NCBI GenBank assembly: GCA_029260755.1
Contig: JAJDCQ010000011.1
Span: forward strand, 1-57,626
DNA: 57,626 nucleotides
Reading direction: 5' to 3'
Source of the DNA: Planctomycetota bacterium
GTDB lineage: Bacteria; Planctomycetota; J058; JAJDCQ01
The notes under the pieces are model-generated. The model saw only the letters and a list, made by a program, of their open reading frames with translations, searched no databases and was not told the DNA's origin. Positions 51,311 through 57,626 of this stretch are shown one piece after another. The position numbers were made by a program, and so were the translations under genes. Every line of letters starts with the position of its first letter. Position 1 is the stretch's first letter.

Positions 51311-52687
51311 CTACTTCCCTCCCTTCAAGCTCCGAAGCCTGGCCAGCTTGCTCTTGACGTCGCCCTTGGTCTTCGTCCCGACAACCTCGACCTTTTCGAG
51401 GTTCGTTTCCATTTGCTTCCCGGCTGCCTCGTCCAGCATCATTCCCGTGAGGGCCGCAGCAGCCGCCTGGTCGGCGTCGATGACTTCACCCTTGTCGTCG
51501 ACCATGCGTCGGCTGAGTCTCTCGCTCATGCTGTTCGAGAACTTGTCGAACATCTTTTCGAGGTCGCCGCCGAGCGCGCTGGTGTCCGCCTGCGCGGGTC
51601 GGCTCTGAATCATCTCGGCGAGACCGGCGAGCATCTGCTCCATCTTGACGTTGCCGGCCTTCGCGCCGAGGCGCTCCTCGGCCAGCTCCGCCCGCAGGCG
51701 CTCCACCTCGGTCTCCGCGTCCGCCTTCTCCTTCTCGAGCGTCTTGACCTGGGTGGTGAGCGCGGCGTGCTGGGCCTTCGCCCGCGCCACCGACGCCTGT
51801 GCGTCCGCCAGATCCTCGCTGTTGGCCGCGTCCCGGACCGCGTCTTCCTTCTCCCTTCGAAGGTCGGCGATCTGGCGCTCGTAGGTCTGGACGAGCTTCT
51901 GCTGTCCGGCCATGTTCTTCTCGTACATGGCCTTCTTCTCGTCTTCGAGCTCCGCCTTCTCGGCCTTCAGCTCCCTGATTCGCTCCTTGGCCTTCTCCTC
52001 GGCTTCCTTGACGCGACGGTCGGCGTCTTCGCGCGACCTCTCGACCTTGTCTTCGAGCGCCGTGCGCTCGGCCTTGAATTCCTTGGCGCCCTGGTTCTGG
52101 AGGCTCTGGAGCTCCTCCTTCTCGTCCCGGAGGCGCCGGCGTTCCTTCTCGAGCTTGCGCTCGATCTCGGCCTCGAGCTTCTCGCGCTCGTCCTTCAGCC
52201 CGTCGTTGGCCTTCTCCGAGCGGTGACGCTCGTCCTTGGCCTGCTTCTCGAACTGGAGGGCGCGGGCTTCGGCCTCTTGTCGGCGCGTCTCGAGGTCGAG
52301 GAGCTTGTCGCGCTGCTTGCCGACCTTCTCCTTGAGCTCGTCGCGCTCCTTGGCGATCTCCTTCGCCTTTTCCTTGTAGCTCTGGAGCTTGCTGCTGAGC
52401 TCGGTGTTGTCTCCCTGGGCGGTGTTGCGCGCCTTCAGGAGCTTCTGATACTCGGCCTTCGCCTCCTGCTCGAACTTCTCGCGCTCGCTCTCGTCGACGA
52501 GCTTGTGTCCCCGCTTGGCGAGGACGCTGAGCACCGCCTGGTGCACGAGCTTGTCGATGTCCCCAGCCTTGAGGACCTTGACCTGGCGATAGCCCTTCTT
52601 CTCCAGGTCTCGGAGGCTGACCTTCGCCGTGCCTCTTTCGATGGCCTGGCGAACATCGGACAGCGCGGCGTCGTTGGTCTCTTTCAT
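51311..52687 (-). CDS. Long coiled-coil protein, operon partner of the actin-like protein
   Basis: This is a 458-residue protein without a signal peptide or membrane segment. Residues 1-60 form a small globular part (SDVRQAIERGTAKVSLRDLEK, KAGDIDKLVHQAVLSVLAKRG). Residues 62-345 are an almost unbroken heptad-rich coiled coil, Lys/Glu/Arg-rich with regular Leu positions. The last 100 residues are less regular (LGGDLEKMFDKFSNSMSERLSRRM) and end in a basic Lys/Arg tail. It should form a long rod in the cytoplasm. It is first in a two-gene operon with the actin-like protein, behind a near-consensus promoter. It may be a crosslinker, filament adaptor or bundling protein; this is inference from gene order. 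Confidence 0.85.
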   Translation of the reverse strand: MKETNDAALSDVRQAIERGTAKVSLRDLEKKGYRQVKVLKAGDIDKLVHQAVLSVLAKRGHKLVDESEREKFEQEAKAEYQKLLKARNTAQGDNTELSSKLQSYKEKAKEIAKERDELKEKVGKQRDKLLDLETRRQEAEARALQFEKQAKDERHRSEKANDGLKDEREKLEAEIERKLEKERRRLRDEKEELQSLQNQGAKEFKAERTALEDKVERSREDADRRVKEAEEKAKERIRELKAEKAELEDEKKAMYEKNMAGQQKLVQTYERQIADLRREKEDAVRDAANSEDLADAQASVARAKAQHAALTTQVKTLEKEKADAETEVERLRAELAEERLGAKAGNVKMEQMLAGLAEMIQSRPAQADTSALGGDLEKMFDKFSNSMSERLSRRMVDDKGEVIDADQAAAAALTGMMLDEAAGKQMETNLEKVEVVGTKTKGDVKSKLARLRSLKGGK

Positions 52688-52830
52688 CGGTGCGCCTCGT
52701 CGGCGGTCGCGGCCGCGCAGAACCCTCGCCCGCCCAACAGCGGAGGACGAAAGAGGTTCAGACCCCCCTCCCGCGAGGCCCCAGCGTCAGGGTTTCACGG
52801 AGGGTGCGGACGTACCGCTAGTGCCGAGAG

Positions 52831-52859
52831 ATTGTACACCTGAGGGCGCCCGAGGTCAA
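52831..52859 (-). promoter_or_regulatory. Near-consensus sigma-70 promoter of the coiled-coil/actin-like operon
   Basis: On the minus strand TTGACC (52859-52854), a 17-base spacer and TACAAT (52836-52831) give five of six matches at each hexamer with ideal spacing. It lies about 145 bases before the coiled-coil start codon, giving a leader of roughly 137 bases. This is among the best promoter matches in the window and suggests steady, strong expression. Confidence 0.7.
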
Positions 52860-52939
52860 TCCAACCTTGAGTTTAGCGCCCCTCGCGACCATGCCGAGAA
52901 CGTCGGCTGGGCGGGTCACCGCGACCCAGGAACGGCTGC

Positions 52940-53161
52940 CTAGCGGCGCCGCTCTTTCTGCTTGCGCTCGCGCTTCTTGAGCTGCTTACGAAGGTTGCGC
53001 AGCCGCTCCTTCGCCTTGCGGCGACGGCGATCGCTCGGCTTCTCGTAGTAGCTGTAATGCCGAACCGCCTTGCGGATGCCTTCCTTCTCGCAGATACGCT
53101 TGAACCGCTTGAGAACCGTCTCGAGCGGCTCGTCATCCTTGACCGTGATCTTGATCGGCAA
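52940..53161 (-). CDS. rpsU: Ribosomal protein bS21
   Basis: This is a 73-residue basic protein with the family pattern: PIKITVKDDEPLETVLKRFK, then CEKEGIRKAVRHYSYYEKPS and a Lys/Arg-rich tail. bS21 is part of the small ribosomal subunit and helps translation initiation through contacts near the anti-Shine-Dalgarno region. The ATG at 53161 follows AGGAGATTCGTTCGTTGCC, with AGGAG about 14 bases upstream. It lies upstream of the coiled-coil/actin-like operon on the same strand with a gap of 252 bases and its own strong promoter. Confidence 0.97.
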   Translation of the reverse strand: MPIKITVKDDEPLETVLKRFKRICEKEGIRKAVRHYSYYEKPSDRRRRKAKERLRNLRKQLKKRERKQKERRR

Positions 53162-53304
53162 CGAACGAATCTCCTACTTCGGGGCGCTTCGACCGGCCCG
53201 ACGAACGAGCGAGCTCCGTGGAGTGGAGCGATGGCCCGGGTGGGAAGACCGGTTCTCCCCGTTCCTGCAAAGGTCGAGACAGGCGTATCGTCTCGGGACG
53301 GCGA

Positions 53305-53333
53305 ATTATACGGACGCCGCACCCCCCCTGCAA
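53305..53333 (-). promoter_or_regulatory. Consensus-like promoter of rpsU
   Basis: On the minus strand TTGCAG (53333-53328), 17 bases and a perfect TATAAT (53310-53305) form a strong housekeeping promoter about 144 bases before the rpsU start. The leader of roughly 137 bases is long and could hold regulation of ribosomal protein synthesis, but I see no defined structure. Confidence 0.75.
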
Positions 53334-53350
53334 GCCCGACCCGATGGTCG

Positions 53351-53380
53351 TTGCGGGAGCCGCCGGGGCTGTGGTACGAT
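53351..53380 (+). promoter_or_regulatory. Possible promoter of the preT-preA operon
   Basis: TTGCGG (53351-53356), an 18-base spacer and TACGAT (53375-53380) resemble a sigma-70 promoter about 100 bases before the preT start codon. It is weaker than the divergent rpsU promoter. The 319-base gap 53162-53480 holds these two promoters and no gene. Confidence 0.45.
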
Positions 53381-53480
53381 ACGCGGCCTTGATCGCACAA
53401 GTCTCCCTCTCACCAGGAGTCGAGACGGTGGGCCGGCCCGCGCGAGCGGGCCCCGGACCGTCGACGACGAGGATCACCCC

Positions 53481-54905
53481 ATGGCAAGCGAGTTCGCGGC
53501 CCGCCTTCCGGCCGACCGCGCGGAGAGCGGTCTCGCCGACCTGAAGCCCGCCCTCAACGAGGGACAGGCACGGGCCGAGGCGAGCCGCTGCCTCTACTGC
53601 TTCGATGCGCCGTGTATCGGGGCTTGCCCGACCGGGATCGACATCCCCGAGTTCATCCGCAAGATCGCCTCGGGCAACTACCGCGGCTCCGCCCGGACGA
53701 TCCTGAGCGCGAACATCCTCGGGCTCTCGTGCGCCGCGGTGTGCCCCGTCGAGGTGCTCTGCGCGGGGGACTGCGTCTTCAATGACAAGGGCGAGCCCCC
53801 GATCCAGATCGGGCTGCTCCAGCGCTTCTCGACCGAGTGGGCCTACGACCGCGGCCTGCGCTTCTTCGAGAAGGGCGCTCCGACGGGGCACCGGGTCGCG
53901 CTGATCGGCGCCGGCCCGGCGAGCCTCGCCGCCGCCCACGAGCTGACCGTGCTCGGGCACGAGTGCGTCCTGTTCGAGGGGCGCGCGTTGCCGGGCGGGC
54001 TCAACACGACCGGCGTCGCGCCCTACAAGATGCGGGCGGAGATGTCGATCCGCGAGGTCGAGTACATCAAGGAGATCGGGTTCGAGATCCGGACCGGCGT
54101 CGAGGTCGTCCCCGACGGGACGGCGGGCACGCTCGGCGCCGCGAGCACGATCGCGTTCTCCGAGCTCGAGCGCGAGTTCGACGCGATCTTCATCGGCGTC
54201 GGGCTCGGTCCCGACAGTCGCCAGGGGCTGCCGGGCGAGGACCTGGCGGGCGTCTGGGGCGCGTGCGCCCTGATCGAGCGGATCAAGAACTCGGGCCGCG
54301 ACGAGGTCGGCTACGACGCCGCGCGGGTGAAGAACGCCGTCGTGATCGGCGGCGGCAACACGGCGATCGACGTCGTCCGGGAGCTCCGCAAGCTCGACGT
54401 CGAGAACGTCACGATGGTCTACCGCCGCGGCGAGCACGAGATGCCCGGCTACGACCACGAGGTCGCCTACGCTCGCCGCGAGGGCGTCCAGTTCCACCTT
54501 CGGGCCAACCCGACGGCCTACGTCCCCGACGCCGAGGACGCCTCGCGCGTCGGCGCCGTCCGGCTCGTCCGGATGGAGCTCGGCGAGCCCGACGAGAGCG
54601 GCCGGCGGCGGCCGAAGCCGGTCGACGGGAGCGAGCACGAGCTGCCCGCGCAGCTCGTGGCGATCGCGACCGGGCAGGAGAAGCTCGAGACGCTCCTGGG
54701 GAGCATCGCCGGGCTCGAGCTGCACTGGGGCCGGGTGAAGGTCGACGCCGCGAGCGGGCGCACCGGCAACCCGCGCTACTGGTCGGGCGGCGACTGCGCC
54801 AACGGCGGCAAGGAGGTCGTCAACGCGGCGGCCGAGGGGAAGCTCGCCGCGCGATCGATCGACGGGGCGATGCGCGACGGCAGCGTCCGCCGCTCCGGCG
54901 CCTGA
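53481..54905 (+). CDS. preT: NAD(P)-dependent oxidoreductase, PreT-type small subunit of dihydropyrimidine dehydrogenase
   Basis: This is a 474-residue GltD/PreT-type flavoprotein. The N-terminal Fe-S domain has CLYCFDAPCIGACPTGIDIP and SCAAVCPVEVLCAGDC. The FAD site is VALIGAGPASLAAAHELT, with PGGLNTTGVAPYKM as the usual following segment, and the second Rossmann motif NAVVIGGGNTAIDVVREL binds NAD(P). The C-terminal GGDCANGGKEVVNAAAEGK completes the FAD site. With PreA it reduces uracil or thymine, the first step of pyrimidine breakdown. Its 89-base distance from preA on the same strand and the matching partner support this subfamily over glutamate synthase. The ATG at 53481 starts just before the conserved region. 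Confidence 0.93.
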   Translation: MASEFAARLPADRAESGLADLKPALNEGQARAEASRCLYCFDAPCIGACPTGIDIPEFIRKIASGNYRGSARTILSANILGLSCAAVCPVEVLCAGDCVFNDKGEPPIQIGLLQRFSTEWAYDRGLRFFEKGAPTGHRVALIGAGPASLAAAHELTVLGHECVLFEGRALPGGLNTTGVAPYKMRAEMSIREVEYIKEIGFEIRTGVEVVPDGTAGTLGAASTIAFSELEREFDAIFIGVGLGPDSRQGLPGEDLAGVWGACALIERIKNSGRDEVGYDAARVKNAVVIGGGNTAIDVVRELRKLDVENVTMVYRRGEHEMPGYDHEVAYARREGVQFHLRANPTAYVPDAEDASRVGAVRLVRMELGEPDESGRRRPKPVDGSEHELPAQLVAIATGQEKLETLLGSIAGLELHWGRVKVDAASGRTGNPRYWSGGDCANGGKEVVNAAAEGKLAARSIDGAMRDGSVRRSGA

Positions 54906-54994
54906 GCCGCCCCCGCCCTCCCGAGCACACGACGAGACCGAACGACCGGGGCGGCCGAACGCGGCGCGCCCCTCATCAGGAGAACGAGAGTCCC

Positions 54995-56323
54995 ATGCCC
55001 GACCTCAGCATCAACTTCGCCGGGATCGAGAGCCCGAACCCGTTCTGGCTCGCGAGCGCCCCGCCGACCAACTCGGGCGATCAGGTCATGCGCGCGTTCG
55101 ACGCCGGCTGGGGCGGCGCGGTCTGGAAGACGCTCGGGCAGCCGATCCGGAACGTCTTCAGTCGCTACGGCAGCATCGACTACCACGACCATCGCATGGC
55201 GGGGCTCAACAACATCGAGCTGATCACCGACCGCAGCCTCGAGGACAACCTCAAGGAGATCTCCGAGGTCAAGAAGCGCTACCCCAAGCACGCGGTGATC
55301 GCCTCGCTCATGGTCGAGTCGCGTGAGGAGTGGCGCGAGTACGTCAAGAAGAGCGAGGACGCGGGCGTCGACGGGTTCGAGCTCAACTTCGGCTGCCCCC
55401 ACGGCATGTGCGAGCGCGGGATGGGCAGCGCCGTCGGCCAGGAGCCGCGGGTGCTCAAGGAGATCACCTCCTGGGTGAAGGAGGACGCGACCAAGCCGGT
55501 GCTCGTGAAGCTCACCCCGAACGTCGGCGACATCCTCGACCCGGGCGTCGCGGGCGTCGAGGGCGGCGCCGACGGGCTGGCGCTGGTGAACACGTTCAAG
55601 AGCCTGATGGGCGTCGACCTCGACAAGATGGTTCCGCTTCCGCGGGTGCGGGACAAGTCGACCAACGGCGGCTACTGCGGCCCGGCCGTCAAGCCGATCG
55701 CGCAGTTCATGGTGGCGTCGCTCGCCCGCGACCCGCGGATCACGATCCCGATCTCGGGGATCGGCGGCGTCTCGAACTGGCGCGACGCGGCCGAGTACAT
55801 CCTGCTCGGGTCGACCTCGGTCCAGGTCTGCACCGCGGTGATGCACTACGGCTTCCGCATCGTCGAGGACATGATCGACGGCCTCGAGGGCTACATGATC
55901 GAGAAGGGGTTCGACCGGATCGATCAGATGGTCGGCAAGGCCGTCGGCGGCTTCGTCGAGTGGGGCGACCTCGACCTCAACTACAAGGTCAAGGCGAAGA
56001 TCCACGAGGACATGTGCATCGGGTGCGAGCTCTGCTACGTCGCGTGCTACGACGGAGCGCACCAGTGCATCGCGCTCGACCGCGACCCGGCGGCGTCGGC
56101 GCCGACCCCGGGCGTGCAGCGTCCGACGACCCGGGTCCCGCGCATCCTCGACTCGTGCACCGGATGCAACCTGTGCAGCCTGGTGTGCCCGGTGCCCGGA
56201 TGCATCGAGATGGTCGAGGAGGAGACCGGCTACGCGCCGATCACCTGGAACGAGTACCTCGAGAAGTCGGCCGCAGGCGCCGAGCCGCGGTCGATCCTGG
56301 CTCCGGGGCCCGGCGCGCACTGA
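54995..56323 (+). CDS. preA: NAD-dependent dihydropyrimidine dehydrogenase subunit PreA
   Basis: This is a 442-residue protein. An FMN-binding TIM barrel (about 1-310) has NPFWLASAPPTNSG, NFGCPHGMCERGMGSAVGQ with the catalytic Cys region, LVKLTPNVGDI and GIGGVSNWRDAAEYILLG. A C-terminal ferredoxin-like part carries two 4Fe-4S motifs (CIGCELCYVAC and CTGCNLCSLVCPVPGC). It is the pyrimidine-reducing subunit of the PreT-PreA complex in the cytoplasm; electrons flow from NAD(P)H through PreT. The ATG at 54995 has AGGAGAACGAGAG upstream. No other pyrimidine-breakdown gene (hydantoinase, beta-ureidopropionase) follows. Confidence 0.95.
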   Translation: MPDLSINFAGIESPNPFWLASAPPTNSGDQVMRAFDAGWGGAVWKTLGQPIRNVFSRYGSIDYHDHRMAGLNNIELITDRSLEDNLKEISEVKKRYPKHAVIASLMVESREEWREYVKKSEDAGVDGFELNFGCPHGMCERGMGSAVGQEPRVLKEITSWVKEDATKPVLVKLTPNVGDILDPGVAGVEGGADGLALVNTFKSLMGVDLDKMVPLPRVRDKSTNGGYCGPAVKPIAQFMVASLARDPRITIPISGIGGVSNWRDAAEYILLGSTSVQVCTAVMHYGFRIVEDMIDGLEGYMIEKGFDRIDQMVGKAVGGFVEWGDLDLNYKVKAKIHEDMCIGCELCYVACYDGAHQCIALDRDPAASAPTPGVQRPTTRVPRILDSCTGCNLCSLVCPVPGCIEMVEEETGYAPITWNEYLEKSAAGAEPRSILAPGPGAH

Positions 56324-56339
56324 CCGCGCGGCGAACGCC

Positions 56340-56942
56340 ATGAGGGTCAAGTTCACGCCGCGCCGGACCCGCGCCCGCGCGACGCTGTCGGTGCGGCGTC
56401 GTCGCGACGTCCTCGAGATCCGGACCGGCGGGGGCTTCTTTCCCGCCCTCCACGCCGTCGCCGTCTTCAGCATCGGCGCCCTCGGCGTGGTCGTCGTGCT
56501 GGGCGGGTTCGTCCAGGAGAGCCCGAAGGTCGCTGTCTCGCTCGCCATCGCGCTGGGCATCGGCGCGCTCCTCGTCGGGGGCGTCCACGTCGTCGAGCGC
56601 TGGGTGTGGCGGCTCGACCGAGCGGATCAGGTCGCCTGGGAGGAGTGGCGCTACGCCGGGGTGTGTCTCTGGAGGAGGCGTCAGACGCTCGAGGGGCGCG
56701 ACAAGGTCAGCATCGTCAGCGAGGTGCTGGGAGGGCGGCGCGGGCTCGCGCAATCGCTCGTCGGCCCGCGACGACGCCGGTCGCGACCGTTCCCGGTTCA
56801 CGCCGTACGCGTCTGGGGCGACCACGTGCTCGGCTGGGTCGAGATCGCCGAGCGCCACGACGAGGACGAGGCGGCCATGCTGGCGGAGACGGTGCGCGCG
56901 TTCATCGAACGGTGGGACGATGGGGTCGATGAGACGAGCTAG
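56340..56942 (+). CDS. Small membrane protein of unknown function
   Basis: This is a 200-residue protein. The basic N-terminus (TPRRTRARATLSVRRRRDVLE) is followed by two membrane helices (about 38-56, ALHAVAVFSIGALGVVVVLG, and about 66-85, VSLAIALGIGALLVGGVHVV). A basic cytoplasmic domain of about 110 residues follows (VWRLDRADQ, GLAQSLVGPRRRRSRPF, DEAAMLAETVRAFIERW). It starts 16 bases after preA and may be in the same transcript. I recognise no family. Confidence 0.72.
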   Translation: MRVKFTPRRTRARATLSVRRRRDVLEIRTGGGFFPALHAVAVFSIGALGVVVVLGGFVQESPKVAVSLAIALGIGALLVGGVHVVERWVWRLDRADQVAWEEWRYAGVCLWRRRQTLEGRDKVSIVSEVLGGRRGLAQSLVGPRRRRSRPFPVHAVRVWGDHVLGWVEIAERHDEDEAAMLAETVRAFIERWDDGVDETS

Positions 56943-57460
56943 TTCCCATCCGGGAATGGCCGAATCTCCGGACGAGGAGTAGCGAGCTCCCCTCCGGATA
57001 CGAGCAACGGACCGGCCATACAAGGGACGCGCTCGCACTCTCCGCCGTGATCGCGTCGCGCCTCCCCAGCCTCGCCTCCTGCAATCATCCTTGCCGTTCG
57101 AGGTTCCCCTCCAGGCGAACATCGCAGGTCATGGAGGGCGGGGAGGGCCGCGTCTGCGAAAGGCTCCTCCGAGGCTCGGCGCCCGCAGCCCGGACCGGCC
57201 GGCTTCCCGGAGTGCAAGAGGACAAGCCCCCTCGAAGGCAGGCCGTCCGGTCGCCCGGTTCACGCGGTCGCCTCGACTGCCGAGTCGCGCCGAACCGCCA
57301 GGTCGCGACCTCGTCGCGCGGTGAATGACGCCCCGCCGACGCGAGGCAAAGTGCTACGATAAAAACCTTAAAAGAACGAAACAAACACCCCACCTCGAGC
57401 GTATATATAGAGAGAGAAAACGCGACGAACTCTACGACGAGAGAGAGGGGAAACGACACG
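56943..57460. other. 518-base gap with an AT-rich segment near its end
   Basis: No credible gene lies here; the open frames are overlapping shadows on both strands. Bases 57355-57420 are strikingly AT-rich for this genome (TACGATAAAAACC and GTATATATAGAGAGAG). They probably hold the promoter of the gene starting at 57461, but no clear -35 hexamer is visible. Bases 56943-57340 show nothing I can name. Confidence 0.55.
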
Positions 57461-57626
57461 ATGACGACGACGCTCACGGACGCCGCGAGAGTCTCCGACG
57501 CCCTGCTCGAGTGCGAGTCGGGGCTTCATCCCGACGAGGTCCTCGCGCGGCTCGTCCGCCTCGCCCGCGTGGGCGAGCGGTGCGACGCGACGACCGCCTT
57601 CTACCTGCTCGACGTCGAACAGCGGA
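57461..57626 (+). CDS. Partial gene, start of an unidentified protein
   Basis: Only the first 55 codons are in the window. The ATG at 57461 follows GAGAGGGGAAACGACACG, an acceptable ribosome site. The visible part (MTTTLTDAARVSDALLEC, LHPDEVLARLVRLARVGE, CDATTAFYLLDVE) is amphipathic helix and looks soluble. It is too short to assign. The AT-rich upstream segment is unusual for this region. Confidence 0.65.
   Translation, partial: MTTTLTDAARVSDALLECESGLHPDEVLARLVRLARVGERCDATTAFYLLDVEQR

Noticed and set aside
50148..52687. ParM-ParR type plasmid segregation pair
   Set aside because: The partner is a long coiled coil without a ribbon-helix-helix part, no centromere-like repeats are seen upstream, and the setting (rpsU, tRNA, core metabolism) is chromosomal.

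Overview
This is a very GC-rich chromosomal segment (not counted, but nearly every third codon position is G or C) carrying 35 protein-coding genes I can support (one cut by the window end), two tRNA genes and several families of intergenic palindromes. The gene content points to a bacterium with elaborate eukaryote-like signalling. There are four large membrane Ser/Thr kinases with different extracytoplasmic parts, one of them overlapping an ECF sigma factor gene. There are also FHA and DUF4388 proteins, a single-chain tricorn-type protease, a DUF1570-type TPR protease, DUF2330 and bacterial AmrS. Planctomycetota is my best guess, especially a high-GC lineage; Myxococcota or Acidobacteriota cannot be excluded. 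No plasmid, phage or insertion-sequence gene is visible, so this reads as ordinary chromosome.

Layout. 1-480 holds two palindromic repeats and no gene. 481-4492 (+): a Cys-rich hypothetical protein coupled to a CorA-type channel, then a secreted charged helical protein. 4598-12108 (-): kinase A (Ig-like repeats plus a formylglycine-enzyme-like domain) and a tricorn-type protease. 12211-14605 (+): aat and an FHA-like/GAF/degenerate SpoIIE protein. 14708-21449 (-): glycosyltransferase, ChbG-type deacetylase, kinase B and an acyl-CoA dehydrogenase. 21703-26534 (-): kinase C with its overlapping ECF sigma factor. 26755-26915 (-): tRNA-Glu and tRNA-Lys. 26989-30048 (-): S41 protease and squalene/phytoene synthase. 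30299-34396 (+): small secreted protein, large TPR membrane protein, secreted protein. 34438-35181 (-): second ECF sigma factor. 35797-38717 (+): AmrS and two tandem FHA-DUF4388 proteins. 38958-42810 (-): TPR/HExxH protein and a phasin-like protein. 42983-45698 (+): HIT protein and DUF2330-TPR protein. 45747-50061 (-): kinase D with a long TPR array and an HExxH protein. 50148-52687 (-): actin-like protein and its coiled-coil partner. 52940-53161 (-): ribosomal protein bS21. 53481-56942 (+): PreT-PreA pair and a membrane protein. The start of one further gene lies at 57461.

The most interesting unit is the two-gene operon at 50148-52687. It encodes a long coiled-coil protein and, two bases later, a divergent actin-superfamily protein whose second phosphate-binding motif has lost its usual aspartate. 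The operon has a near-consensus housekeeping promoter (TTGACC, 17 bases, TACAAT) and a strong hairpin after its last gene. I read it as a candidate undescribed cytoskeletal or scaffold system. The second theme is signalling. Kinases B and C both begin with a zinc-binding anti-sigma-like motif (H-x3-C-x2-C) fused to the kinase domain, and kinase C overlaps an ECF sigma factor gene by four bases. This suggests one protein combining anti-sigma, kinase and sensor roles.

All functions are inferred from reading translated sequence and remembered family motifs. No database search was run. Start codons are my choices and are discussed where doubtful.
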